In this document: piece by piece, positions 37,342-46,675 of the stretch
How the letters are laid out: each line of letters opens with the position of its first letter
Numbering within the stretch: the first letter of the stretch is position 1
Source: UBA10649 sp963755335
GTDB lineage: Bacteria; Actinomycetota; Actinomycetes; S36-B12
Assembly: GCA_963755335.1 (NCBI GenBank)
Contig: CAVWJW010000004.1
Span: 310,001-374,000 of the forward strand
Direction of reading: 5' to 3'
Length of the DNA: 64,000 bases
The notes under the pieces: generated by a model
What the model saw: the letters and a program-made list of their open reading frames with translations, nothing else
Databases searched by the model: none
What the model was told of the DNA's origin: nothing
Position numbers and translations under genes: made by a program

Positions 37342-38991
37342 GTGTCGATCGTCAGACGGGTGGCGAGCGTCGTGCTCACCGTGCTCGCCTGCCTGCTCGT
37401 GTGGCTGTGCCTGGTGTTCCCGAACGAGCTGCGCACCCTTTCTCCCGGCATGTTCGTGCTCGTCCCGCTCGAGGCGCTGGCCTTCATCGGGGTCATCCTG
37501 CTCCTGCCCTCGCGAGCCGGTCGATACGTGGCCGTCGGCGTCGGCGTGCTGCTCGGCGTCCTGACCATCCTGCGGATCCTCGACGCCGGCTTCTACGCCT
37601 CCCTCGGCCGACCGTTCAACCCCGAGGTCGACTGGAGTTACGCGGGCTCGGCGTTCGACCTCCTGGGCGACGCGATCGGCAGGTCCAAGGCGCGGCTCGT
37701 GGCCATCGCCGCCGCCGCCTTCGCCGTCTTCCTGCTGGTGTTCGTACCGCTGGCCGTGCTTCGCCTGAGCCGGATCGTCGACCGACACCGACCTGCAGCG
37801 CTGCGCGGAGTCGTGGCCCTCGGGGTGGCGTGGATCGTCCTCGCGCTGCTCGGCGTGCAGAGCGCACCGGGCGAGCCGACGGCGTCGACGAGCACCGGCG
37901 GACTCGCCGTCAGCGCCGTGGGTCGCGTCTACTCGGGCTTCCAGGACCAGCGCACCTTCGCCGACGCCACAGCGGTTGACAAGTACCGCGACACCCCGGG
38001 CGACCAACTCCTGACGGCGCTGCGCGGCAAGGACGTGCTGCTGGCGTTCGTCGAGAGCTACGGACGCGTCGCCGTCGAGGATCCGACGATCTCGCCCCCG
38101 ATCACGGCCCTGCTCGACACCGGCACGAGTCGCCTCGCGGCCGCGGGGTTCTCCGCGAAGAGCGGCTTCCTGGCGTCATCGACGTATGGCGGGATCAGCT
38201 GGCTCGCGCACTCGACCCTGCAGACGGGTCTGTGGATCAACAATCAGCGGCGCTACGACGACGTGATGAGCAGCGACCGGTTCAATCTCAGCAGCGCGTT
38301 CAAGCGTGCGGGCTGGCGCACCGTGAGCGATATCCCGTCCGACAATCGCCCGTGGCCGCCGGGCCGCCGGTTCTACCACTACGACCAGCTGTACGACAGT
38401 CGCAATGTGGGCTACGTCGGTCCGAAGTTCAGCTATGCCCCCATTCCGGACCAGTACACGCTAGCGGCCCTGCGCCGTCTCGAGCTCGACAAGCCCGGCC
38501 ACGCTCCGGTGATGGCCGAGATCGACTTCGTGTCCAGTCACACGCCCTGGACGCCCCTGCCGCGCATGGTCGGCTGGAACTCGCTGGGCAACGGGTCGGT
38601 GTACAACGGCATGCCGCAGCAGGGTCAGCCGCCATCCGTGGTGTGGCGCGACTCCAACGCCGTGCGCGCCCAGTACGGCAAGTCGATCCAGTACTCACTG
38701 AGCGCGCTGATCTCGTACCTGGAGACGTTCCATGACGACAACCTGGTGATGGTGATGCTCGGAGACCACCAGCCGGCGACCATCGTGTCGGGTCACGACG
38801 CGAGTCATGACGTCCCGATATCGATCATCGCGCACGATCCGGCCGTCCTCGATCGCATTGCGTCGTGGGGCTGGCAAGACGGCCTGCGGCCGGGGCCCAC
38901 TGCCCCCGTATGGCCGATGGACACCTTCCGCGATCGTTTCCTGGCCGCCTTCGGCCCGAACCCGCCGGCTGGGCCTGCCCAGGGGTCCTGA
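37342..38991 (+). CDS. membrane sulfatase/phosphoglycerol-transferase-like enzyme
   Basis: 549 residues from GTG 37342, with a GGAGGGAGG site upstream. Five N-terminal membrane helices (to about residue 180) precede a large extracytoplasmic alkaline-phosphatase-superfamily domain. The metal-site motifs are LLAFVESYGR (nucleophile region), STYGGISWLAHSTLQTG, SSHTPW and MLGDHQPA. The fold and helix number resemble LtaS-type or sulfatase enzymes that modify envelope polymers. A normal LtaS Thr nucleophile is not obvious (ESY), so the exact reaction is not called. Confidence 0.75.
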   Translation: MSIVRRVASVVLTVLACLLVWLCLVFPNELRTLSPGMFVLVPLEALAFIGVILLLPSRAGRYVAVGVGVLLGVLTILRILDAGFYASLGRPFNPEVDWSYAGSAFDLLGDAIGRSKARLVAIAAAAFAVFLLVFVPLAVLRLSRIVDRHRPAALRGVVALGVAWIVLALLGVQSAPGEPTASTSTGGLAVSAVGRVYSGFQDQRTFADATAVDKYRDTPGDQLLTALRGKDVLLAFVESYGRVAVEDPTISPPITALLDTGTSRLAAAGFSAKSGFLASSTYGGISWLAHSTLQTGLWINNQRRYDDVMSSDRFNLSSAFKRAGWRTVSDIPSDNRPWPPGRRFYHYDQLYDSRNVGYVGPKFSYAPIPDQYTLAALRRLELDKPGHAPVMAEIDFVSSHTPWTPLPRMVGWNSLGNGSVYNGMPQQGQPPSVVWRDSNAVRAQYGKSIQYSLSALISYLETFHDDNLVMVMLGDHQPATIVSGHDASHDVPISIIAHDPAVLDRIASWGWQDGLRPGPTAPVWPMDTFRDRFLAAFGPNPPAGPAQGS

Positions 38992-39026
38992 CCTATCGTG
39001 GGGACCGACCATCGGAGGTTCCGGAC

Positions 39027-40162
39027 GTGACTGCTCGTGCAGTGCCGGCAGGCAGCGCGCTAGAGCAGACGTACACGAAGCGTGGACTGCTGGCGCTGAG
39101 CCACGCGATGGAGCGGTCCCTCGACGTGGCCCCACGCGGTGTCGACCGGCGCGAGACCTTGGTGATCGGCCTCTTCCAGCGCCGTGCCTACTTCCAGGTC
39201 GAGCACGATCGGTACCGGGAGCTTGCCGAGAGCGGTGCCACGTGCATCGTGGGCTTCGACGGGCGGCTCGACGCCCTGGCGCCGGGCGTCAACGCCGTCG
39301 GCTTCGGATCACCGGATCCGCTGGAGCGCGAGTGGCTGCTCGTCGTGCTCGATGGCCACCTCGGGACGTCCTTGGTCGCCCACGATCTCGACGACCTGGC
39401 GCCGAACGCCGACTCCATCGAGGCGAGCCGCCTCTTTCGCGCCCGATGGTCGTTCGATCCGTCCATCGCTGCGGACGAGGCGGAACGCATCCTCGACATC
39501 GTCGGAGACCAGTTGCCTTCGGACGTCCTGGCGCGGGCGCGCGCGGCGACCGCGCGCGCAGCCGACTGGGCGACATCACCGACGCCGAACGGCGCCTGGC
39601 GAGGGTGGCCGAGGTGCTGGTCCGAGCCATCGACGCGGCCTATTTCCGCGCCGAGCGGATGGAGCAGTCGGCGCGCCGCGAGCGCGAGCGCGCCGAGCAC
39701 GATTCGCTGACGGGTCTCGGCAACCGGCGCTTCCTGGAGCGCTTCTTGTCGGCCTCAACGCCCGGCACGGCGGGAACGGTGGCCGCACTCATGGTGGACA
39801 TCGACAACCTGAAGACCATCAACGACATGTACGGGCATCTCGCGGGCGACGCGGCGATCAATTCAGTCGCGCGATCACTCGTCGAGTCGACGCGACCGCA
39901 GGACGTGGTCGTCCGGTTCGGAGGTGACGAGTTCGTGGTGCTCCTGCCAGGGCTCGACGAGGACGCCGCCATGCGCGTGGGCGAGCGCATCGTCGGCGAG
40001 GTCAGCGCGCAGCGCCTCCCCGACCCGATCCAGGGCGTGGCGCTGGGCGTGTCGGTCGGCGTGCGGGTGTCGCCGGCCTGGGCGCTCGACTTCGCCGAGC
40101 TCGACGAGGCCCTGTACTCGGCGAAGAGTGCCGGGAAGGGGCGCGTGCAGCGCCTCGACTAG
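39027..40162 (+). CDS. DICT-GGDEF diguanylate cyclase (one frameshift)
   Basis: About 378 residues when restored. The N-terminal DICT sensory domain (about 10-135) has TKRGLLALSHAMERSLD, ETLVIGLFQRRAYF and WLLVVLDGHLGTSLVAHDLD. A short helical linker (AERMEQSARRERERAEHD) leads to GGDEF (about 220-375), with the active site RFGGDEFVVLLPG and an I-site RPQD five residues before. One base is missing near 39562; adding it joins ARLGDITDAERRL. DICT domains are found with cyclases and two-component proteins and may sense a small ligand or light-linked signal. Start GTG 39027. Confidence 0.85.
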
Positions 40163-41202
40163 GGAATCAGCGACTGCGCGGCCCACAGGTTGATGTCCGC
40201 CTCGACGGCGAACTGGTCGATCTCAAGGAGTTCCGCCTCGGTGAAGTCGAGCTTGTGCACCGCCGCTGTGGTCTCCTCCAGCTGGTGCACGCTGCTGGCA
40301 CCCAGCAGGGTGGTCGTCACTCGCGGATCCCGCAGCGTCCACGAGACCGCCATCTGGGCGAGCGACTGGCCGCGACGATCGGCGATCGCGGCGAGTGAGC
40401 GGATCCGATCGAGGTTCTCGTCGGAGAGCATCTGCGTCGACAACGACTTGCCGGCCGCGGCGCGCGAGTCGGCCGGCACACCATCGAGGTACCGGTTGGT
40501 CAGCAGTCCCTGCGCGAGCGGGCTGAATGTGATGGCGCCCGCGCCGACCTCCTGCAGTGCGTCGAGGAGTCCGTCCTCGATCCAGCGATTGAGCATGGAG
40601 TACGACGGCTGGTGGATGAGCAGTGGCGTGCCGAGGTCAGCGAGAATGCGCGCGGCCTCGATCGTGCGGCTCGGCGAGTAGGACGAAATGCCGGCGTAGA
40701 GGGCCTTGCCCTGCTGCACTGCGCTGTGCAGTGCACCCATCGTCTCGGCGAGCGGGGTGTCCGGGTCGGGGCGGTGGCTGTAGAAGATGTCGACGTATTC
40801 CAGACCGAGGCGATTCAGGCTCTGGTTCAGGCTGGACAACAGATGCTTGCGCGAGGCGAGATCGCCGTACGGACCGGGCCACATGTCCCAGCCCGCCTTC
40901 GTGGAGATGACGAACTCGTCGCGCAGCGAGCCGAAGTCCTCGCGGAGGATGCGACCGGCGTTGATCTCGGCGGTGCCGTAAGGCGGCCCGTAGTTGTTGG
41001 CGAGGTCGAAGTGCGTGATGCCGAGATCGAACGCGCGGCGCATGATCGCACGCTGCGTCTCCAAAGGCTTGTCGTCGCCGAAGTTGTGCCAGAAGCCCAG
41101 CGACACGGCCGGCAGCCGCAGGCCGCTCGTTCCGCAGCGGCGGTAGGGCATACGCCCGTCGTAGCGGTCGGCGTCGGGAGCGAAGGCATCGATGATGGGC
41201 AT
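40159..41202 (-). CDS. aldo/keto reductase, YghZ-like
   Basis: Cytosolic NADPH-dependent (beta/alpha)8 reductase of 347 residues. DLGITHFDLANNYGPPYGTAE holds the catalytic Asp and Tyr, VISTKAGWDMW the Lys, and DIFYSHRPDPDTPLAETM the His. These match the YghZ / L-glyceraldehyde-3-phosphate reductase group. Its stop overlaps the DICT-GGDEF stop by four bases. It is divergent from the CsoR-type operator at 41267, which could also reach its promoter. Confidence 0.88.
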   Translation of the reverse strand: MPIIDAFAPDADRYDGRMPYRRCGTSGLRLPAVSLGFWHNFGDDKPLETQRAIMRRAFDLGITHFDLANNYGPPYGTAEINAGRILREDFGSLRDEFVISTKAGWDMWPGPYGDLASRKHLLSSLNQSLNRLGLEYVDIFYSHRPDPDTPLAETMGALHSAVQQGKALYAGISSYSPSRTIEAARILADLGTPLLIHQPSYSMLNRWIEDGLLDALQEVGAGAITFSPLAQGLLTNRYLDGVPADSRAAAGKSLSTQMLSDENLDRIRSLAAIADRRGQSLAQMAVSWTLRDPRVTTTLLGASSVHQLEETTAAVHKLDFTEAELLEIDQFAVEADINLWAAQSLIP

Positions 41203-41266
41203 GCGGGGATTCTGGCAGAGGACCGAGGCTCCGGTCCGGCAGGCCGGGATCCACCCGAGTGTTAAC

Positions 41267-41282
41267 ATACCCGTGGGGGTAT
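41267..41282 (+). promoter_or_regulatory. CsoR/CstR-type operator before the zinc-ribbon gene
   Basis: ATACCCGTGGGGGTAT, a perfect ATACCC-N4-GGGTAT dyad, 16 bases before ATG 41299. The right arm can be the -10 box (TATCTC). Confidence 0.7.
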
Positions 41283-41298
41283 CTCCCCTGGAGGGCAC

Positions 41299-42121
41299 AT
41301 GGCCGGGCCGATCGAAGCATCGTCTCTCGCCGTCACTCATCCGGAACTGGCGCAGCAGTTGCTCCCACCGTCCGATGCGCGCGCGATCGATCAGCATGCC
41401 ACCGACGGTCCTGATGTGGGTCGGACCCCTTGGCCATGTCTGGCGAGCGTCGGTCGCCGACCGCGTCCAGGGTCGCGGGTGTCCTGTGTGCTCAGGCCTG
41501 CAATCACCGGGACGCGGACGCTCGCTGACGGCCGTGCGCCCCGCGGTCGCTCGCGAGGCCGACGGCTGGGATCCCGAGCACGTCAGCGCCGGCTCGCGGG
41601 TCGAGATGCCGTGGCGTTGCCTCGCGTGCGGATTCCGTGGTCGGCGGAGGTCAGGGCGCGAGCCAATGGGTATCGCGCCTGCCCCCATGCAGCATCGATG
41701 CCAGGGCCTCGCTGACGAAGACGCATCCGGAACTGGCGGCGGAGATGGTCGCGCCGTTCGATCCGGCGGACTACACCCATGGCAGCAAGGCCAAGGTGCG
41801 CTGGCGCGGCCCCGCGGGCCATGAGTGGGACGCGACGGTCGCCAACCGCGTCAAGGGTTCCGGTTGCCCGCTCTGTGCCGCCGGGGCAGGCGGCCGCGCC
41901 ACGGCGCGCACCGACGGCGGGTGATTCCCTCGGCCGAACTGCATCCCGAGACCGCCGCGGAGGCGGACGGATGGGATCCGCGGCTCTATCGGGCCAAGTC
42001 CAGTGCACGGATGTCGTGGGTCTGTTCGGACTGCGGCCACCATTGGTCGGCCACCATCTACGCGCGGACCCAGCGAACGGGCTGCCCTGCGTGCGCGCGA
42101 GAGCGTCGGCGCAAGTCGTGA
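41299..42121 (+). pseudogene. treble-clef zinc-ribbon (DUF4379-like) protein, four indels
   Basis: When the frame is followed by homology, the product is about 274 residues made of four related modules, each THPELA.. or ..DGWDPxx then a W..C..CG..W.A.V..R..G.GCP.C ribbon. Examples are GPAGHEWDATVANRVKGSGC and CSDCGHHWSATIYARTQR. The frame changes near 41410 (+1), 41640 (-1), 41695 (-1) and 41915. All modules look intact at protein level, so either the sequence is faulty here or the gene has decayed recently. Such ribbons occur in probable nucleic-acid or endonuclease-linked proteins. It overlaps the DUF393 gene. Confidence 0.6.
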
Positions 42122-42492
42122 GTCCCGCCCGACCCATCTTTCTCTTCGATGGCGACTGCGGAGTATGCGAGAACGGCACCCGGTCGATGCGACGGCGATT
42201 CGATCCTCCGGTCACCATGTCGGCCTACCAAGGGGTCGCCCTGAACGACCTGGGAGTGACGGAGGACGACGTCCTCGACGGACCGGTGCTCGTGCGGGTC
42301 GACGGCTCGCATGTGATCGGTCCACGTGCGATCGCGGAGATGCTGCGCCTGTCACGCCGCCCGTACCGCGGCATGGGGACGTTCCTACTCCTTCCCGGGG
42401 TGCGGCACCTCCTGCACGCCGCCGGCCCGTTCCTGTACCGGCAGCGGTACCGCCTGCCTGGGGCCACGGAGACGTGCCAACTGCCCGGATAG
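42118..42492 (+). CDS. DUF393 (DCC family) thiol-oxidoreductase-like protein
   Basis: 124 residues from GTG 42118, which overlaps the stop of the zinc-ribbon gene. The N-terminus IFLFDGDCGVCENGTRSM has the DxDCxxC signature of the DCC/DUF393 family. The middle has DGPVLVRVDGSHVIGPRAI, and the end RGMGTFLLLPGVRHLLHAAG is also typical. The family has a thioredoxin-like fold and a redox-active CxxC, with unknown partners. It shares the CsoR-type operator at 41267 with the upstream gene. Confidence 0.8.
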   Translation: MSPARPIFLFDGDCGVCENGTRSMRRRFDPPVTMSAYQGVALNDLGVTEDDVLDGPVLVRVDGSHVIGPRAIAEMLRLSRRPYRGMGTFLLLPGVRHLLHAAGPFLYRQRYRLPGATETCQLPG

Positions 42493-42617
42493 TGCTGGAG
42501 TGATCTCGCACCCCCTCCGGTATCGGAAGTAACCGAAAACCCCTGCAAGTACTGGGATTTTCGCCCTCAATGTGACGCACGCCATCGTTCCGCGCCCCTT
42601 CCGACCCCGTCAACCGG

Positions 42618-42633
42618 ATACTCAGGGGGGTAT
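42618..42633 (+). promoter_or_regulatory. CsoR/CstR-type operator before tusA
   Basis: ATACTCAGGGGGGTAT, one mismatch from the ATACCC-N4-GGGTAT dyad, 63 bases before the tusA ATG. TATTTT (42631-42636), at its right edge, can serve as the -10 box. The remaining 205 bases between DUF393 and tusA show no gene. Confidence 0.65.
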
Positions 42634-42696
42634 TTTCGAAATCAGGGAAAACCGGCGACAGAAGCACTGGTGCGTCGCCACGACAAGGGAGCGAGC

Positions 42697-42957
42697 ATGA
42701 GCGTCGCGGTGGAAGAACTCAAGGTAATGAACGTGGATCTGGTCGTCGACGCCCGCGGCACGTCGTGCCCCGGCCCCATCCTCGCCGCCAAGAAAGCGAT
42801 CGGCGGATGCCCTGTGGGTGGCGTCATGGAGGTCATGGCGACCGACTCAGGAACGTTGAAGGACATCCCGGCCTGGAGCAAGAAGATGGGTCACGAGTAC
42901 TTGGGATCCTTCGATGACGCCGGCTACCTCCGCCTCTTCCTCAAGAAGATGAAGTAG
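42697..42957 (+). CDS. tusA: TusA-family sulfur carrier protein
   Basis: Cytosolic carrier of 86 residues. VVDARGTSCPGPILAAKKAI holds the persulfide-bearing Cys in the CPGP motif. The rest, VGGVMEVMATDSGTLKDIPA and WSKKMGHEYLG, is the usual two-layer fold. TusA accepts sulfane sulfur from rhodanese or DsrE proteins and hands it on. It is the first gene of the sulfur operon; AAGGGAG at 42685-42691 is the ribosome site. The next gene starts five bases after its stop. Confidence 0.93.
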   Translation: MSVAVEELKVMNVDLVVDARGTSCPGPILAAKKAIGGCPVGGVMEVMATDSGTLKDIPAWSKKMGHEYLGSFDDAGYLRLFLKKMK

Positions 42958-42962
42958 GGGCC

Positions 42963-43397
42963 ATGTCCTCGGATCACGAAGACAGCGGCGCCTTCAAGCC
43001 GCGGATTCTCGTCTTCTCTACGCACAACATCTCGGATCCGGGCATCGATCTCGCCGGCAGTCGGCATATGCACTACCCCGCGCCGGTGTCGACGATCGCG
43101 GTGCCGTGCAGCAGCGGCCTCAAGCCCAGCTGGATCGTCCACGCACTCGAGGCCGGCATCGACGGAGTGTTCATCGCGTCGGACGGCGAGGAATGCGCCT
43201 ATCTTCCTGACTGCTCCGAGCGCACAGCGCGAATCGCCGCGCAGGCGCAGGATCTTATGCGCGCCAAGGGAATTGAGCCGCAGCGCTTGAAGATGGCTGC
43301 CGTCTGCTCGGTCTGCGCCGAATCGTTCGTCAAGTACATGACGGAGTTCTCACAGTCGCTCGAAGGCCTCGGTCCCGTGGGGACCGCAGCGGCATAA
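42963..43397 (+). CDS. MvhD/HdrD-like electron-transfer adaptor
   Basis: 144 residues of the MvhD (FlpD) family. AVPCSSGLKPSWIVHALEAG, GVFIASDGEECAYLPDC and MAAVCSVCAESFVKYMTEF match the [2Fe-2S] adaptor that joins hydrogenase or other donors to HdrA. The first cysteine pair of MvhD is missing (FSTHNISDPG in its place), so cluster binding may differ. In QmoB this domain is fused to HdrA; here it is a separate gene. It sits between tusA and dsrE2 in the operon. Confidence 0.8.
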   Translation: MSSDHEDSGAFKPRILVFSTHNISDPGIDLAGSRHMHYPAPVSTIAVPCSSGLKPSWIVHALEAGIDGVFIASDGEECAYLPDCSERTARIAAQAQDLMRAKGIEPQRLKMAAVCSVCAESFVKYMTEFSQSLEGLGPVGTAAA

Positions 43398-43421
43398 CGC
43401 AGTACAGGGAGGCACGACAAC

Positions 43422-43901
43422 GTGGACACCACGAAGAAGACCATCATCGTGTTCAGCGGCGACTTCGATCGCGTGTTCGCCGCGTTCATCATCGCGAACG
43501 GCGCAGCGGCCATGGGCGACGACGTCACCATGTTCTTCACCTTCTGGGGGCTGAACGCACTGCGGAAGCCGAAGAAGCAGTCGGTAGCAGGCAAGAGCGG
43601 GCTGCAGAAGGCCTTCGCGGCAATGATGCCGCGCGGCGCGGGCAAGCTGAAGCTCTCGAACATGAACTTCGCCGGCGCAGGACCTCGGATGTTCAAGAGC
43701 GTCATGAAGCAGCAGAACGTCATGTCGCTCGAAGAGCTCATGGACTCGGCTCGCGAGCTCGGCATCCGGTTTGTCGTCTGCACGATGTCGATGGATGTCA
43801 TGGGTCTCAAGGAGGAGGAGCTGATCGACGGCCTCGAATTCGGTGGAGTCGCCAGCTACCTCGGTGACGCCGACGAGGCGAACGTGAACCTCTTCGTCTG
43901 A
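43422..43901 (+). CDS. dsrE2: DsrE2-type sulfurtransferase-like protein
   Basis: 159 residues from GTG 43422 with AGGGAGG nine bases upstream. KTIIVFSGDFDRVFAAFIIANG and MFFTFWGLNALRKPK begin the protein, and LGIRFVVCTMSMDVMG holds the conserved Cys. GVASYLGDADEANVNLFV closes it. This is the DsrE2A pattern seen beside tusA and rhodanese in sulfur oxidisers and other bacteria. The central stretch AFAAMMPRGAGKLK is family-typical. The protein would shuttle persulfide with TusA. Confidence 0.9.
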   Translation: MDTTKKTIIVFSGDFDRVFAAFIIANGAAAMGDDVTMFFTFWGLNALRKPKKQSVAGKSGLQKAFAAMMPRGAGKLKLSNMNFAGAGPRMFKSVMKQQNVMSLEELMDSARELGIRFVVCTMSMDVMGLKEEELIDGLEFGGVASYLGDADEANVNLFV

Positions 43902-43949
43902 CGAAGCGCGTGCATTCGAACACCCTCAGTTCTCGAACGGGAGCAGGAA

Positions 43950-46675
43950 ATGAAGTACGACGTCATGGTCGTGGGCAGTGGCATCGCCGGCATGGAGTCC
44001 GCGATCAAGCTCGGGGACATGGGCTACCAGGTCCTCCTCGTTGAGAAGGAGTCCAGCGTCGGCGGTCGGATGATCCTGCTCAGCAAGGTCTTCCCGACCC
44101 TTGACTGCGCGAGTTGCATCTCGGGTCCCAAGATGTCGTCGACGATCAACCATCCGAACATCACGACCATGACCTACAGCGAGGTCCAGGGCATCCACCG
44201 CGAGCTCGACGGCACGTTCAGCGCGACGGTGAACGAGAAGGCGCGCTTCATCGACTGGAACACGTGCACGGGCTGCCAGGACTGCGAGCGTGCCTGCACC
44301 GTCGCCGTTCCCGACCAGTTCAATGCCGGACTCGTGCCCCGACACGCCGCGTACATCGCCTTCCCGCAGGCGGTGCCCAAGAAGGCCGTCATCGAACGCG
44401 CGGGCACGTCCCCCTGCATCGACTCCTGCCCCGCAGGCATCAAGGCCCATGGATACGTCTCGCTCATCCGCAGCGGAATGTACGAGGAGGCGTTCCAGCT
44501 CGTCCTCGACGCCACGCCGCTGGTGGGCAAACGCTGGGGCGCGCCTGCTACGCGCCCTGCGAGACGGACTGCACGCGAGCGAAGCTCGAAGGACCCATTC
44601 CGATCAGACGGCTGAAGCGGTTCGTGGCCGACCAGCACTACGCGCAGCACGACGAGCCAGGCGTCACGATCGCCGAACCGAACGGCAAGAGCGTGGCCAT
44701 CGTGGGCTCCGGGCCGGCGGGACTCACCGCCGCATGGCAGCTGGCTCGACAGGGCTACCGCGTGTCGATGTACGACGCCGCCGCAACGCCCGGCGGATTC
44801 CTCCGGCACGCGATTCCGGCCTATCGGCTACCGCACGACGTGGTCGAGCAGGACATCGCCAACGTGACCGCAATCGGGGTCGAGATCCACACGAGTCATC
44901 CGGTGACCGATCTCCAGGCGCTGAAGGACGAGGGGTTCGACGCGGTGCTCGTCGCGACCGGAACCCCTCGATCCATGGCTCTCGGCGTGCCCGGTGAAGA
45001 CGCGACGGGGGTCTTCACCGGGCTCGACTTCCTCCGGAAGGTCAGCGAGGACGAGCTTCCTGATCTGACGGACAAGACGGTCGTGGTCGTCGGCGGGGGA
45101 AACGTCGCCATGGATGCCGCGCGGACGGCCCGTCGGCTCGGGTCGAAGGCGGTCCGGGTGGCTTATCGGCGCGGACGTGAGGAGATGCCAGCCCACACCG
45201 TCGAGATCGACGAGGCCGAGATGGAGGGCGTCGAGTTCGAGTACCTCGTCGCCCCCGTCAACGTGGTGGCGGACGTGAATGGCGCTGTCGCCGGACTGCG
45301 GTGCCAGCGGATGCAGCTCGGGCAGGCGGACGCGTCGGGGCGTCGTCGACCGGAGCCCGTTGCCGGCAGCGAATTCGTCATCGCCTGCGAGGCGATCGTG
45401 TCAGCCATCGGCATGGAGCCCGATGACCGACCCTTCGAGGCGATCACGGGCGTGAGCAGGGGGCACCGGATCAAGGTGGATCCGATCACCCTCCAGAGCG
45501 ACCGGCCGTTCATCTTCGCGGCCGGCGACGTGGAGTCGGGCGCCACCGACATCACGCGGGCCATCGGACACGGGCGTCGGGCTGCCTACATGATCGACAA
45601 CTGGCTCAACGACCGGCCCCTGGACGGCTTCCCCCTCTTCGACGACCCCCTGGGCGTCGTCAGCCGTGACGAGGTGCTGGCGCGGCAACGCATGCACACC
45701 CACCGGGGTCCCGTGCGTGCCAACAGCGTCCATTCGAAGGCACCGACCGATTTCGCGGAGATCGAGCCCGCGCTTGCCGAGGGTGAGGCCCTCTTCGGGG
45801 CGGGTGGATGCCTGGACTGCGGCGTGTGCTCCGAGTGCCAGGAGTGCGTCAAGGCGTGCCCCGCCGACTCGATCCGGCTCGACGCTAAGGACACCATGCA
45901 CGAGTTCGAGGTCGGAGCGGTCGTGATCTCCACTGGGCACAAGCTCTTCGCGGCGGATCTCAAGCCCGAATACGGCTTCGGCCGGTTCCCCAACGTCATC
46001 ACGGGAATGCAGATGGATCGGCTCCTGGCCCCGACCCGGCCCTTCAATACGATCCTGCGCCCGGGTGACGGGAAGGTGCCCGACCGCATCGCCTACGTGT
46101 CGTGCACCGGCTCGCGCGACGAGACCACCGGCAACCCTCTGTGCTCGAAGTTCTGCTGCATGTACTCGATCAAGCAGAACCAGCTCATCATGGGCTCGCT
46201 GCCCCTCGCCGACGTGACCATGCACTACATGGACATGCGGGCGGCAGGCAAGCGCTACGACGAGTTCTACGAGCAGGCGAAGGACATGGGCGCGACGTAC
46301 ATCAAGGGTCGCGTCGCCAAGATCACCGAGAAGGACAACGGCGACCTCGTACTGCGGTACGAGGACATCGAGAACGGCGGCCAGATCATCGAGGCCGAGT
46401 ACGACCTTGTCGTCCTCGCCGTCGGGATCCAGCCGAACCGCGAGGTCGAGAAGCTCTTCGGCGGCGAGCCACTCGGGCTGGACGAGTACTACTACGTCGC
46501 CGAGCCGAGCGCCGAGATCAACCCCGGACAGACCGACATTCCCGGCGTGTTCGTGGCGGGAACTGCAGCGGGCGCGAAGGACATCGTCGACTCGATCCTG
46601 CACGCCGGTGCCGCCGTCGCTCAAGTGGCCGCCCACCTGACGCATGCGGAGATCACCGAGGGGGTGCTGGCATGA
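43950..46675 (+). CDS. HdrA/QmoA-like subunit fused to a GltD-like NAD(P)H module (one frameshift)
   Basis: About 908 residues. The HdrA-like FAD motif VVGSGIAGMESAIKL is at 5-19 and Cys-rich LDCASCISGPK near 52. A ferredoxin motif CTGCQDCERACTVAVP lies near 105. A GltD-type Fe-S segment (CIDSCPAGI to YAPCETDCTRAK, about 155-215) is followed by a second FAD fold (GSGPAGLTAAW, near 252) and an NADPH fold (GGGNVAMDAARTARRL, near 380). Another ferredoxin pair (CGVCSECQECVKACPADSI, near 623) and the C-terminal HdrA half (CSKFCCMYSIKQ) finish it. One A is missing at 44529-44531. The fusion gives a flavin subunit that may take electrons from NAD(P)H or give them to it. Confidence 0.85.

Noticed and set aside
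41299..42121. Zinc-ribbon gene as an intact set of several small genes
   Set aside because: The pieces lack starts and ribosome sites, and the ribbon modules continue across the frame changes. One interrupted gene fits better.
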